From contig NZ_CP059563.1 of the NCBI RefSeq assembly GCF_014054725.1, positions 1,763,749-1,827,748 of the forward strand: a stretch of 64,000 nucleotides of DNA. Reading direction: 5' to 3'. Positions 17,540-27,157 of this stretch are shown piece after piece; within the stretch, counting starts at the first letter, position 1, and every line of letters starts with the position of its first letter. The notes below the pieces were generated by a model that saw only the letters and a list, made by a program, of their open reading frames with translations, searched no databases and was not told where the DNA came from. The position numbers were made by a program, and so were the translations under genes. The stretch comes from Conchiformibius steedae. Lineage in GTDB: Bacteria > Pseudomonadota > Gammaproteobacteria > Burkholderiales > Neisseriaceae.

Positions 17540-18544
17540 CTAAACGCTACGGTGTGCCAAATACCATGCCACGGTGTCGCGCAAACCACGTTCAAAATCC
17601 CATTGTGGCTGCCAAGCCAATTCGCGGCGGATTTTGGCGGTGTCTAGCGCGTAACGGCGGTCGTGTCCGAGACGGTCGGTAACGTGGCGGATTTGTGTGC
17701 TGTAGGATACGCCGTCGGCGCGGGGCGATTGTGCGTCCAATAGGGCGCAAATGCGGTGGACGGTGTGCAAATTGCTGTGTTCCTGTCCGCCGCCGATGTG
17801 GTAACAATCGCCCTCGCGCCCGTGTGCCAACACACTGTACAGGGCGCGGACGTGGTCTTCTACATACAGCCAATCGCGGCGTTGTGCGCCGTCGCCGTAC
17901 ACGGGCAAATCTTGTCCTGCTAGGGCGCGGGTAATCATCAGCGGAATCAGTTTTTCGGGGTGCTGGTATGCGCCGTAGTTGTTGCTGCTGCGGCTAATCA
18001 GTACGGGCAGTCCGTAGGTGCGCCGCCATGCGCTGACAAAATGGTCGGCGGCGGCTTTGGATGCGGCATAGGGGCTGTTGGGGGCGCAGGGGGCGGATTC
18101 CTGCCACGGTGCGGCGTGGGCGGGCAAATCACCATACACTTCATCGGTGGAAACCTGATGAAAACGAAAGGTTTGCCGTTGCGCGGCGGAAAGGCTTTGC
18201 CAATAGGCAGTCGCCGCTTGCAGCAGCGTAAACGTGCCGTTGATATTGGTGCGGACAAAATCATCGGGGTAAGCGATGGCGCGGTCCACATGGCTTTCCG
18301 CCGCCAAGTGCATCACCGCATCGGGACGGTATTCGGCAAATACCCGCGCCAATGCGCCGCTGTCGCACACATCGGCACGCACAAAAGCATAACGCTGATG
18401 CCCCTGTACGCTGTCTAACGCCTGCGGATGCGCCGCGTAAGTGAGTTTGTCGAGATTCAGTACATGATGTTCGGTGTGCGCCAACAGGTAACGCACCAGC
18501 GCCGAACCGATAAATCCCGCCCCACCTGTAATCAGAATCTTCAC
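17540..18544 (-). CDS. rfbB: dTDP-glucose 4,6-dehydratase
   Basis: 334-residue NAD-dependent short-chain dehydrogenase of the RmlB/RfbB family, making dTDP-4-keto-6-deoxyglucose for cell-surface deoxysugars. The Rossmann motif G-G-A-G-F-I-G-S is at residues 7-14, the catalytic Thr-Asp-Glu in V-S-T-D-E-V-Y-G, the Tyr-x3-Lys in P-Y-A-A-S-K, followed by S-R-S-S-N-N-Y-G-A-Y-Q-H-P-E-K. None of the other rhamnose-pathway genes (rfbA, rfbC, rfbD) is in the window. The gene looks more GC-rich and richer in Arg codons than its neighbours, which may mark a different origin. It is divergent from recN. Confidence 0.94.
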   Translation of the reverse strand: MKILITGGAGFIGSALVRYLLAHTEHHVLNLDKLTYAAHPQALDSVQGHQRYAFVRADVCDSGALARVFAEYRPDAVMHLAAESHVDRAIAYPDDFVRTNINGTFTLLQAATAYWQSLSAAQRQTFRFHQVSTDEVYGDLPAHAAPWQESAPCAPNSPYAASKAAADHFVSAWRRTYGLPVLISRSSNNYGAYQHPEKLIPLMITRALAGQDLPVYGDGAQRRDWLYVEDHVRALYSVLAHGREGDCYHIGGGQEHSNLHTVHRICALLDAQSPRADGVSYSTQIRHVTDRLGHDRRYALDTAKIRRELAWQPQWDFERGLRDTVAWYLAHRSV

Positions 18545-18632
18545 CCTAAAATATCCTTATCTGCTGGAAACAGGCGCGGCATTGTACGCCAACTTTGCTA
18601 TAATCCGCTTCTTTTTATCCCCGCCCTGCGTC

Positions 18633-20309
18633 ATGCTTTTAAGCCTTTCTTTGCACAATTTTGTTTTGGTTGAACAGCTGCACCTAAACTTTGAATCGGG
18701 TTTTACCGTACTCACAGGCGAAACGGGCGCGGGCAAATCGGTTACTTTAGACGCGCTCACACTGCTATTGGGCGGAAAAGCCGATTTCGGACAAATCCGC
18801 CACGGTGCCAGCGAAGCGCGGCTGTCTGCCTTGTTTGACATCAGCGAGCAAACCTCACTGCAGGCACAATTGCGCGAACAAGGCTTATTAGACGAACACG
18901 CCAGCGAACTGGCCTTGCACCGCATCATTGATGCCAAAGGCAAAAGCCGCAGCTTTATCAATGGTCATGCCGCCACCCTCGCCCAACTCAAACACATTGG
19001 CAGCGGCTTGATTGATATTCACGGGCAACACGCCAACCACTCACTCAACCACGAAGCCGCCCAACGGCAGTTATTAGACGAATTTGCAGGACATAGCGAA
19101 CTGCTGGCAGACACCCGCCGTCTGTATCAGGTTTGGCAACAGGCGCAACAGGCTTGGCAACAGGCACAAACCCGCGCCGAACAGCTTGCCCTAGAACGTG
19201 AACGGCTGGAATGGCAGGCAAGCGAATTAGACAAACTGTCAGTACAGGCAGGCGAATGGGAAAGCGTGAATTTAAGCCACGACCGCTTGGCACACGCCGC
19301 AGGTTTGCTAGAAGCGGCGGAACACGCACAGGACATCATCGGCGGCGAACAGGGCGTACAACACCTGATTGCCCGTTGCAGCAAAATCCTCACGCCTTTG
19401 GCGCATATTGAACCGCGTTTTGCCGAATGTTTGGATATTTTGGCGGCGGTGGAAGCCGAAGCAGGGGAAATTTTAAGCGCATTGGGCGATGTGTCGGCGC
19501 AGGTGGAACTCAATCCCGCCGAATTAGCCGCGCAGGAAGAACGCATCGCCCAAATCATTGCCCTTGCCCGCAAATACCGCAGCGAACCCGAACATTTACA
19601 CGAAAAACACCAAAAAATCCTGAACGAACTGGCGCAGTTGGAAGCCGCAGCCGATACCGAAACTTTAGCACGTCAAAGTGCCGAAGCCGAAGCCGCCTAC
19701 CGTGCCCGCGCAGAGCAGCTTTCGCACAGCCGCGCCGAAGCCGCACAGCGTTTAAGCAGTTTAACTGCCAATACCTTGCAAGAGCTGGCATTAGCGGGGG
19801 CGCGTTTTCAGATTGAATTATCGCCTGCTGCGCCCGCTGCACACGGTTTGGAGCAGGTGCGTTTTTTAGTATCGGTAAACAAAGGCACGCCGCTGCGCCC
19901 TTTGGCAAAAGCCGCTTCAGGGGGCGAGTTGGCGCGTATCGGTTTGGCATTGCAAAGCGCGGTGGGACAATGCGCCCGTATTCCCACCCTGATTTTTGAC
20001 GAAGTAGATACAGGCATTGGCGGCGGTACGGCAGAAACGGTAGGGCGTTTGTTGCGCCATTTGGGTACGCGCCATCAGGTGTTAGCGGTAACGCACCTGC
20101 CGCAAGTCGCTGCTTACGGCGCACAGCATTGGCGCGTGTCCAAATACAGCGATAAGGGTCAGACATTCAGCCGTATTGATGTATTGGACGCGCACACCCG
20201 CACCGATGAAATCGCGCGTATGCTCGGCGGTGAAACCCTTACCGACACCACGCGCCGCCATGCCGCCGAAATGCTCGCCGTTTGCCTGCCCGAAAGTAAC
20301 GCATCATGA
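18633..20309 (+). CDS. recN: DNA repair protein RecN
   Basis: 558-residue SMC-like ATPase that tethers DNA ends in double-strand-break repair. Walker A GETGAGKS is at residues 29-36; a long coiled coil rich in Glu, Ala and Gln covers about residues 150-370; the C-terminal head has the signature A-S-G-G-E-L-A-R-I and Walker B L-I-F-D-E-V-D-T-G-I-G-G. The ATG at 18633 (M-L-L-S-L-S-L-H-N-F) aligns with known N-termini; there is no clear Shine-Dalgarno sequence. The stop overlaps the next start by four bases (ATGA). Confidence 0.96.
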   Translation: MLLSLSLHNFVLVEQLHLNFESGFTVLTGETGAGKSVTLDALTLLLGGKADFGQIRHGASEARLSALFDISEQTSLQAQLREQGLLDEHASELALHRIIDAKGKSRSFINGHAATLAQLKHIGSGLIDIHGQHANHSLNHEAAQRQLLDEFAGHSELLADTRRLYQVWQQAQQAWQQAQTRAEQLALERERLEWQASELDKLSVQAGEWESVNLSHDRLAHAAGLLEAAEHAQDIIGGEQGVQHLIARCSKILTPLAHIEPRFAECLDILAAVEAEAGEILSALGDVSAQVELNPAELAAQEERIAQIIALARKYRSEPEHLHEKHQKILNELAQLEAAADTETLARQSAEAEAAYRARAEQLSHSRAEAAQRLSSLTANTLQELALAGARFQIELSPAAPAAHGLEQVRFLVSVNKGTPLRPLAKAASGGELARIGLALQSAVGQCARIPTLIFDEVDTGIGGGTAETVGRLLRHLGTRHQVLAVTHLPQVAAYGAQHWRVSKYSDKGQTFSRIDVLDAHTRTDEIARMLGGETLTDTTRRHAAEMLAVCLPESNAS

Positions 20310-20872
20310 TGCCCGACAACGACACCATTATCGCCCACACCCGCCAATGGCTGGAAAAAGCCGTTATCGGATTGAATTTATGCCCGTTTGCCAAAGCACC
20401 CTATGTCAAAGGACAGGTACGCATTGCCGTGTGTCGCGCCAAGCATTTGGACGGACTGCTCACCGATTTGGATACGGAATTGCAATTGTTGCTCAACACG
20501 CCCGCCGAAACCGTGGAAACCACTTTGCTGGTAATAGCGGGTTTGTATGAAGATTTTTTGGCGTTTAACGATATGTTGGACATGGCGGAAGCGGCGTTGG
20601 CAGACAACCATGCCGAAGGTGTGATTCAAATTGCGCCGTTTCACCCCGATTTTTATTTTGAAGACACTGCACCCACCGACATCGGCAACCGCACCAACCA
20701 GTCACCCTACCCCACGCTGCACTTAATCCGCGAAAGCAGCATAGACAAGGCAGTGGCGGCGTTTCCCGATGCCGAAGCAATATTCGGGCGCAATATCGCG
20801 CTGTTGGAAAGCATGGGGCAAGCAGGTTGGGACGCGCTGAACATTCCCTATCCCCATCAATCAAAAGGATAA
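20306..20872 (+). CDS. DUF1415 family protein
   Basis: 188-residue cytoplasmic protein of the uncharacterised DUF1415 family, recognised by W-L-E-K-A-V-I-G-L-N-L-C-P-F-A-K near the start and the later I-Q-I-A-P-F-H-P and R-x-x-N-x-S-P-Y-P-T-L-H-L-I-R-E. The single conserved Cys in L-C-P-F-A is a candidate functional residue. Its start overlaps the end of recN (ATGA), so it is almost certainly co-translated with recN, a link worth noting for a family without a known role. Confidence 0.85.
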   Translation: MMPDNDTIIAHTRQWLEKAVIGLNLCPFAKAPYVKGQVRIAVCRAKHLDGLLTDLDTELQLLLNTPAETVETTLLVIAGLYEDFLAFNDMLDMAEAALADNHAEGVIQIAPFHPDFYFEDTAPTDIGNRTNQSPYPTLHLIRESSIDKAVAAFPDAEAIFGRNIALLESMGQAGWDALNIPYPHQSKG

Positions 20873-20877
20873 GCAAT

Positions 20878-21354
20878 ATGGATAAAATACAACAGTTTTT
20901 GCAATCGCCTTATGCTTGGTGGGTACCGGGGATTTTATTGGGTGCGCCGCTGATTTTGGGGATTTTTCTGCCGCAAAGCCGTTTGCGCCGTGCGGCGATT
21001 AACAGTGTGTTGTGGCTGTGTGGCGGTTTGTCGCTGCTGTTGGGCATTATCGGGATTTTTCTGCCGCTGCTGCCGACTGTGCCGTTTATTTTGCTGACGG
21101 CTGCCTGCTGGGGACGGGCTTCGCCGCGTTTTCATGCGTGGCTACATCGCCATCCGTATTTTGGTCCGATGGTGCGCAATTGGGAACAACGCCGCGCCAT
21201 TCCGCGCCGCGCCAAATATCTGGCTTGGACGATGATGACGATATCGTGCTTGATGCTGTTTTACCGTTTGCCGCAATATTGGTGGGTGGGTGTGGCGGTG
21301 TCGTGCGTGTGTTTGGCAGTAGGGCTGTGGATGGCAAAACGCCCCGATGCCTGA
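20878..21354 (+). CDS. DUF454 (YbaN-like) inner-membrane protein
   Basis: 158 residues with three to four membrane segments (about 15-30, 42-66, 112-128 and 132-150). The family signature G-I-F-L-P-L-L-P-T-V-P-F-I-L-L-T-A-A-C and W-G-R-x-S-P-R-F are present. Function is unknown in E. coli YbaN. AAAAGGAT lies seven bases before the ATG at 20878. It is the third gene of the recN operon. Confidence 0.85.
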   Translation: MDKIQQFLQSPYAWWVPGILLGAPLILGIFLPQSRLRRAAINSVLWLCGGLSLLLGIIGIFLPLLPTVPFILLTAACWGRASPRFHAWLHRHPYFGPMVRNWEQRRAIPRRAKYLAWTMMTISCLMLFYRLPQYWWVGVAVSCVCLAVGLWMAKRPDA

Positions 21355-21475
21355 AGCAAATTTCCCACACTTATCCCCCGCTGCCAAGGCGTTTTTTCGC
21401 CGCGCCCGTTCAGTTTCACGGCGAAACACGGTAAAATACACGGTATTTTCAACCCCAACCCCTTACGGCACAACC

Positions 21476-21503
21476 GCCGGCACCCTGCGCGCCGGCTGTT
21501 TTT
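21476..21503 (+). terminator. Probable terminator before ftsK
   Basis: GCCGGC/GCCGGC six-base-pair stem with a nine-base loop, then TGTTTTT. Short but GC-only. It would end the recN operon and leave about 48 bases before ftsK. Confidence 0.5.
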
Positions 21504-21551
21504 CGCATTAAGGTAGCAATCGGAACGCAACCGCCCGGAGCTTGTTTTTTT

Positions 21552-24548
21552 ATGTGGATTTTTCTTCTGATGATACTGATTTCGGCAGTGGTATTTGCTG
21601 TGCTGTGGTGGCTGTATGTCCGTCAGGAACGCGACTGGCAACAAGAACTTGCCGCCTACCGCCAACAAAACGGCAACCCTGTTGCGCCCGCCGCGCCCGA
21701 ATACGGCATGCCGTCCGAAGAAACGGAAGCCGCCGAACTGCCGCCTGCGCCACCCGTTGCGCCCGAACCCGAACCCGCCGCCGCGCCCGACCCGCTGTTG
21801 GACGCGCCGCGCCGCCCTGTGCGTTTGCCCTTGCCCAAGCCCGTTTCCGAAGCCGAAGCCCGTCAGGCAGCACCCAAACAGCCCGACCCCGACACCATGC
21901 CCGAATGGGAACGCAGCCTTAACGCCCTGCAAAGCCACGCCGAGCGTTTGCCGCGCTACACCAACCGTAAGCCCGCACCCAAGCCCTTGGAGCATCTGCA
22001 TCAGGCACAAGCCCCTGCCGAGCCTGCGCCCGCGCCTGCCGAAACCCGTCCCGAAAGCAACCCCATTCCCTTTCAGCTGTTAGAGCCTGCCGAGCAAGAA
22101 TCCCCTGAAATCATCACTTTGGAAGAAGCCACCCGCAATCTCAATCACGGTAGCCACCACAGTGACGACAGCCCCGTTGCCCCTGCTGAAAAAACCATTC
22201 TGCCCCCGCCCACTGCACTGACCAAACCCGATTTGGAAGTGATTACGCTGGAAGAAGCCCTGCGCCCGCGCCACGAAGAAGCCGTTGCCCCGCCGCCGCC
22301 CCTGCCCGTTCCCCCACTGGAGGGCGAGGAAATCGGCTTGGACGACATCATGGAATCCGTGCGCGAACGCACCCTGTCTGCCGCCGTACCTGCCGCAGCC
22401 ACAGCCCCCGCACAACCTGCCGAAGAAATGGAAACCATCGGCATGGACGAAATCCGCGCCAGCCTGATGCGCCAGCGTCAAGCCCGTCACCATCAGCAAA
22501 TGGCAGAAAGCCCCACCGATTCACTCAGCATTATCCGCGAAGACGAAGTGCTGGCGAATTTGGCGCACACCGATTCGCCCATCAACCGCCGCCGCAAAGC
22601 CAACCGCAACGCCCCGCCGCCGCCCGTGGACACCGCGTCCCCTTTCCGCCGCAGCGAAGCAAAAGTCGCCCAAACCAAAAAATCCCCCAACACCACACGG
22701 CCCACACACGCAGCACCCGCCGCCCACACAGAACAGGAGTCCGATGCTGCCCCCGCTGCATCGGATGACCCAGCGACGCAGAAAACGGCTAAAAAAATCC
22801 CCGTTCACCGCCGCTTTGAAGGGCGTCCTGCCCCCGCTTTACCCGATATTGAAATCAAAGCCCCGCCGATTGTCGAGCAGCCCATGAACTTCCCCGAACC
22901 GCTGCTGCCCGATTTTGATTTTTCCAACAACACCGTACACGACTGGTCTTCCGTATCCGGTCCTGTGCGCGACATCGTGTCCGTGCCAAGCGCCCCACCA
23001 CCCCCACCCCCACCCGCAGCGGCTGACGACAGCGAAGACACCCCTTATCCCCTGCATGAAGAAGACGGCGACAGCGTCCTGCTGCCGCCGCTGGAACTTT
23101 TATTGCCCCCGCAATACAATATTGATGCCGTTCAAACAGACGAACAATTACTGGAAAACGGCATCACCATTGAAGAAAAACTCGCCGAATTCCGCGTAAA
23201 AGTCAAAGTAATTGATGCCGTAGCAGGACCCGTGATTACCCGTTACGAAATTGAACCCGATGTGGGTGTGCGCGGCAGTTCCGTGATGAATTTGGAAAAA
23301 GATTTGGCGCGTTCACTCGGCATGGCATCTATCCGCGTATTGGAAACCATTCCGGGCAAAAACTGCATGGGCATTGAGTTGCCCAATCCGCAACGGCAAA
23401 TGATACGCTTGAGCGAAATTTTCAATTCGCCCGAATTTTCACGCAGCCCGTCCAAACTTACCCTCGCTTTGGGACACGACATCACAGGCGCACCCGTGGT
23501 AACCGACTTGGCATCTGCCCCGCATCTGCTGGTGGCGGGGACAACGGGTTCGGGCAAATCCGTGGGCATCAACAGCATGATTTTATCCATGTTGTTTAAA
23601 GCCGCGCCCGAAGACGTACGCCTGATTATGATTGACCCGAAAATGCTGGAACTTTCGGTTTATGAAGGCATTCCCCATTTGCTTGCCCCCGTGGTAACCG
23701 ACATGAAACTCGCCGCCAATGCCCTTAACTGGTGCGTGGGCGAAATGGAAAAACGTTACCGCCTGATGTCGCATCTGGGCGTACGCAACCTGTCGGGCTA
23801 CAACACCGCGCTTGCCGAAGCCGCTGCGCGTGGCGAACGCATCGCCAACCCCTTCAGTCTGAATCCGGACGAACCCGAACCCTTGGAAAAACTGCCCTTT
23901 ATCGTGGTGGTGGTGGACGAGTTCGCCGACCTGATGATGACTGCAGGCAAAAAAATTGAAGAACTGATTGCCCGTCTCGCCCAAAAAGCCCGCGCCGCAG
24001 GCATACACCTGATTTTAGCCACCCAACGCCCCAGCGTAGATGTGATTACAGGCTTGATTAAAGCCAATATTCCCACCCGCATTGCCTTTCAAGTACCCAG
24101 CAAAACCGACAGCCGCACCATTTTGGACCAAATGGGCGCAGAAAACCTGCTCGGTCAGGGCGATATGCTGTTTTTACGCGCAGGCAACAGCCATTTGCTG
24201 CGCATACACGGCGCGTTTGTTGCCGATAGCGAAGTGCATCATGTAGTGGAATATTTAAAACAAACGGGCGAACCCAATTATATTGACGACATTTTATTGC
24301 CCGAAAGCAGCGGCGAACTGCCCTTTGGCGGCACAGGCGGCGACGAGCGCGACCCCCTGTTTGACAAAGCCGTAGAAACCGTTTTACGCACCCAAAAACC
24401 CACGATTTCCTCTATTCAACGCCATTTGCGTATCGGCTACAACAAAGCCGCCACCTTGGTAGAACAAATGGAAGCCGAAGGCATTTTGTCGCCCGCCGAC
24501 CACACGGGCAAACGCACCATTTTGGCGCGGCGCGACAATAGCGAATAA
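21552..24548 (+). CDS. ftsK: FtsK/SpoIIIE-type DNA translocase with a single N-terminal membrane helix
   Basis: 998-residue motor that pumps DNA at the division septum and activates XerCD recombination. Only one hydrophobic helix (residues about 2-24) is present instead of the usual four. A very long Pro/Ala/Glu-rich linker (about residues 35-520) follows, with repeated acidic I-T-L-E-E-A and I-G-M/L-D-x-I modules. The RecA-like motor has Walker A GTTGSGKS at 663-670 and Walker B in [11 protein letters not shown]. The last 65 residues are the gamma winged-helix domain (D-P-L-F-D-K-A-V ... G-Y-N-K-A-A-T-L) that reads KOPS-type DNA. A partner xerD lies at 59605. Confidence 0.94.
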   Translation: MWIFLLMILISAVVFAVLWWLYVRQERDWQQELAAYRQQNGNPVAPAAPEYGMPSEETEAAELPPAPPVAPEPEPAAAPDPLLDAPRRPVRLPLPKPVSEAEARQAAPKQPDPDTMPEWERSLNALQSHAERLPRYTNRKPAPKPLEHLHQAQAPAEPAPAPAETRPESNPIPFQLLEPAEQESPEIITLEEATRNLNHGSHHSDDSPVAPAEKTILPPPTALTKPDLEVITLEEALRPRHEEAVAPPPPLPVPPLEGEEIGLDDIMESVRERTLSAAVPAAATAPAQPAEEMETIGMDEIRASLMRQRQARHHQQMAESPTDSLSIIREDEVLANLAHTDSPINRRRKANRNAPPPPVDTASPFRRSEAKVAQTKKSPNTTRPTHAAPAAHTEQESDAAPAASDDPATQKTAKKIPVHRRFEGRPAPALPDIEIKAPPIVEQPMNFPEPLLPDFDFSNNTVHDWSSVSGPVRDIVSVPSAPPPPPPPAAADDSEDTPYPLHEEDGDSVLLPPLELLLPPQYNIDAVQTDEQLLENGITIEEKLAEFRVKVKVIDAVAGPVITRYEIEPDVGVRGSSVMNLEKDLARSLGMASIRVLETIPGKNCMGIELPNPQRQMIRLSEIFNSPEFSRSPSKLTLALGHDITGAPVVTDLASAPHLLVAGTTGSGKSVGINSMILSMLFKAAPEDVRLIMIDPKMLELSVYEGIPHLLAPVVTDMKLAANALNWCVGEMEKRYRLMSHLGVRNLSGYNTALAEAAARGERIANPFSLNPDEPEPLEKLPFIVVVVDEFADLMMTAGKKIEELIARLAQKARAAGIHLILATQRPSVDVITGLIKANIPTRIAFQVPSKTDSRTILDQMGAENLLGQGDMLFLRAGNSHLLRIHGAFVADSEVHHVVEYLKQTGEPNYIDDILLPESSGELPFGGTGGDERDPLFDKAVETVLRTQKPTISSIQRHLRIGYNKAATLVEQMEAEGILSPADHTGKRTILARRDNSE

Positions 24549-24561
24549 TTTTATCCCACCT

Positions 24562-24599
24562 GTTCAACGCTTTCCCAATCGCAAGGGAAAGCGTTGAAC
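24562..24599. terminator. Perfect 15-bp hairpin between ftsK and the pseudouridine synthase gene
   Basis: GTTCAACGCTTTCCC (24562-24576) pairs without mismatch with 24585-24599 around an 8-base loop. There is no U-tract, so this may be a processing or stabilising hairpin, or an operator, rather than a classical terminator. It ends 21 bases before the next start codon. Confidence 0.6.
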
Positions 24600-24620
24600 C
24601 CATTATCAGGCAAACCCATT

Positions 24621-25358
24621 ATGACCCTTTCCGAACCCGTCCGCCTGTCCAAACGCATGGCAGAACTTGGCTTGTGTTCCCGCCGCGAAGCCGATGTGTA
24701 TATTGAAAACGGCTGGGTGCGCGTAAACGGCACGCCCGCCGTACTCGGGCAAAAAGTCTCCCCCAGCGACCGCATCGATTTGGACAAACGCGCCCATCAA
24801 CAGCAAGCCCAACGTGTAACCATTTTGCTGAACAAACCTGTCGGTTTTGTCAGCGGACAACCCGAAAAACATTACCGCGCCGCCGCCGAACTGATTAGCG
24901 AAGCCAACCGCTGGCAAGGCGACCACAGCCGCATTGATTTTCAGCCGCAGCACCTGCGCGGGCTTGCCCCAGCAGGGCGTTTGGATATTGATTCGGTAGG
25001 ATTATTGGTACTGACCCAAGACGGGCGCATCGCCAAACAACTGATTGGCGAACACAGCAACAGCGAAAAAGAATATTTGGTGCGTGTGCGCGGCAATTTG
25101 TCTGAACAAGGTTTGGCACTGCTCAACCACGGTTTGAGTTTGGACGGCGAAGCCCTGCGCCCCGCCAAAGTTACATGGCAAAACGCTGACCAACTGCGTT
25201 TTATTTTAAAACAAGGCAAAAAACGCCAAATCCGCCGCATGTGTGAATTGGTGGGTTTGCGCGTGGTGGGATTAAAACGTGTTCGCATCGGGCGCGTGCG
25301 TTTGGGCAATCTACCCGAAGGACAATGGCGTTATCTCGCCCCAAATGAACGGTTTTAA
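24621..25358 (+). CDS. rRNA pseudouridine synthase, RluF/RsuA family
   Basis: 245-residue enzyme that isomerises a specific uridine in 23S rRNA. An N-terminal S4 RNA-binding domain ([18 protein letters not shown]) leads to the catalytic domain with I-L-L-N-K-P-V-G, the catalytic Asp in [15 protein letters not shown], and the end motif G-K-K-R-Q-I-R-R-M. The [11 protein letters not shown] segment is closest to RluF, which modifies U2604 in E. coli, but RluB/RluE cannot be excluded. The in-frame TTG at 24594 lies inside the hairpin and is rejected. Confidence 0.9.
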   Translation: MTLSEPVRLSKRMAELGLCSRREADVYIENGWVRVNGTPAVLGQKVSPSDRIDLDKRAHQQQAQRVTILLNKPVGFVSGQPEKHYRAAAELISEANRWQGDHSRIDFQPQHLRGLAPAGRLDIDSVGLLVLTQDGRIAKQLIGEHSNSEKEYLVRVRGNLSEQGLALLNHGLSLDGEALRPAKVTWQNADQLRFILKQGKKRQIRRMCELVGLRVVGLKRVRIGRVRLGNLPEGQWRYLAPNERF

Positions 25359-25360
25359 AT

Positions 25361-25397
25361 AAAAAACAACAGGGTATGCCACACATACCCTGTTTTT
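25361..25397. terminator. Bidirectional terminator
   Basis: ACAGGGTATG/CATACCCTGT perfect 10-bp stem with a 5-base loop, A6 on the left and T6 on the right, placed between two convergent genes. It should stop transcripts from both sides. Confidence 0.92.
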
Positions 25398-25402
25398 TAC
25401 GC

Positions 25403-26971
25403 TTAACTGCTGCTTTCGTCTTCTTCGTTGATTTTGCTGATTTTAATCCGTTCAATACGGTGTCCGTCTTTTTCCAGCACTTCAAAACGCCAACCGCAAT
25501 AATCGGTATGGTCGCCGATTTCGGGCAGGGTTTGCATTTGTTCCAACATCAAACCCGCCACGGTGTGAAAATCGGCATCTTCGTTTTGCGGCGGCAAGCC
25601 CAATTGCGGGGCAAGTTCCACATATTCCAAAGCACCATCAACAGTTAAGCTGTTGTCGGCGTTACGCACTGCGGGGGCTTCTTCGCGCTCAAAGGCTTCA
25701 GGGAATTCGCCCGCAATGGTTTCCAACAAATCTTTTTCGGTAATCATGCCCAATACCGCGCCAAATTCATCCACCACCAAAGCATAATCGGCGCTGTGCT
25801 GACGGAATAATTCCAGTGCGTTCAATGCAGTAGAGGTTTCAGGCAACATTAAGGGCTGGCGCAAGGCGGTATGCACGTTGATTTCGCCGTGTTGCAGCAG
25901 CTGCACCAGCAAATCTTTTTTACCCACATAGCCCAAAGGCTCGTCCACACCTGCTTTCCCCACCACCAGCAGGCGGGAAAACGGGCTTTCAATCAGTTTG
26001 TTACGCTGTTCTTCGCGGCTTTGCGAAATATCCAGCCGTTCAATGTCGCTGCGGGGAATCATCACGCCGAAAATGGGACGTTCTGCCAAAGTCAGCACGC
26101 TGCGTATCATGGATTTTTCGTTTTCTTCAAAATGGCTGTGGTCGGAAGCGGCTGCCGTTCCCACCAAGCTTTCGCGGATACCCATCATGCCTAATACGTT
26201 TTCGGCGGTGCGCTGACGCCACGAACTGCCCGCATAATCTTTCTTTTTCAGGTTCTTTTGCGAAATTTGGTTAAAGATTTCAATCAACACGGAAAATCCG
26301 ATGGCTGCGTACAAATAGCCTTTGGGGATATGGAAGTGGAAGGCTTCGGCAATCAGGCTGAAACCAATCATCAGCAAAAAGCCCAAGCACAGCATCACCA
26401 CGGTGGGATGGCGTTCCACAAAATCGGTCAGCGGTTTGCTCGCCAAAATCATACACGCCATGGCAACAACAACGGCTGCCATGGCAACGACAATGTGTTC
26501 CACCATGGCAACAGCGGTAATCACGCTGTCTATGGAAAACACGGCGTCCAAAATCAGAATTTGCGCCACCACGCCCCAAAAAGCAGCGTGTTTTTTGTGG
26601 GTTTCGGCAACGTGAAACTGATTGGCACCTTCCAGTCGCTCATGCAGTTCGGTGGTGGCTTTGTACAGCAAAAACAAACCGCCTGCCAGCATAATCAGGT
26701 CTTTACCTGCCACATTGTGCGTGCCAATGGCAAACAGCGGTTGGGTAAGGGTCATGATTTTTGCCATAAACGCCAGCATAATCAGGCGCATCAGCACCGC
26801 CAAGCCCAAGCCGAGTATGCGGGCTTTGTCGCGCTGGGCAGGTTTGACTTTGTTTGCCAAAATAGCAACAAAAACCAAGTTGTCGATGCCCAATACGACT
26901 TCCAACACCAGCAGGGTAACAAAGCCTATCCATGTCTGCGGTTCGGCAAGCCAGCTTAAATCCATAATCAT
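25403..26971 (-). CDS. TerC-family membrane protein with CBS and CorC/HlyC domains
   Basis: 522 residues. The N-terminal TerC domain has about seven membrane helices with the family motif V-V-L-G-I-D-N-L-V-F-V-A-I and a second I-D-S-V-I-T-A-V-A-M. Two CBS domains (about residues 305-425) and a C-terminal CorC/HlyC-type domain (D-G-A-L-E-Y-V-E-L ... I-K-I-S-K-I) follow, the same order as YoaE/YegH of E. coli. TerC proteins have been linked to metal-ion (manganese) export; the substrate here is not proven. AAGGA before the first ATG (26971) supports that start; the ATG two codons in is an alternative. Confidence 0.9.
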   Translation of the reverse strand: MIMDLSWLAEPQTWIGFVTLLVLEVVLGIDNLVFVAILANKVKPAQRDKARILGLGLAVLMRLIMLAFMAKIMTLTQPLFAIGTHNVAGKDLIMLAGGLFLLYKATTELHERLEGANQFHVAETHKKHAAFWGVVAQILILDAVFSIDSVITAVAMVEHIVVAMAAVVVAMACMILASKPLTDFVERHPTVVMLCLGFLLMIGFSLIAEAFHFHIPKGYLYAAIGFSVLIEIFNQISQKNLKKKDYAGSSWRQRTAENVLGMMGIRESLVGTAAASDHSHFEENEKSMIRSVLTLAERPIFGVMIPRSDIERLDISQSREEQRNKLIESPFSRLLVVGKAGVDEPLGYVGKKDLLVQLLQHGEINVHTALRQPLMLPETSTALNALELFRQHSADYALVVDEFGAVLGMITEKDLLETIAGEFPEAFEREEAPAVRNADNSLTVDGALEYVELAPQLGLPPQNEDADFHTVAGLMLEQMQTLPEIGDHTDYCGWRFEVLEKDGHRIERIKISKINEEDESSS

Positions 26972-27012
26972 TTTTTCCTTTTTTCAATTTTAAGGTTTGT
27001 GCGGGTGTGAAA

Positions 27013-27053
27013 AGGCTGCCTGAAACGTGGGGTAATGTCCGTTTCAGGCAGCC
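27013..27053. terminator. Inverted pair of DNA uptake sequences / terminator-like hairpin
   Basis: AGGCTGCCTGAAAC at 27013-27026 pairs with GTTTCAGGCAGCC at 27041-27053 around a 14-base loop. The left arm is a perfect 12-mer AGGCTGCCTGAA uptake word; the right arm matches 11 of 12. Neisseriaceae often use paired uptake words as terminators. It lies between slam (ending at 27158) and the divergent start of the TerC gene at 26971. Confidence 0.7.
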
Positions 27054-27157
27054 GAAAAAGCCATGCGCCATACGCGCCCGCTATGATTCATCATGCAATA
27101 TGATAACAATGAAAACGTTTTGAGTGTATGCCTTTGGCACGGAAAAATCAAGTGCTG

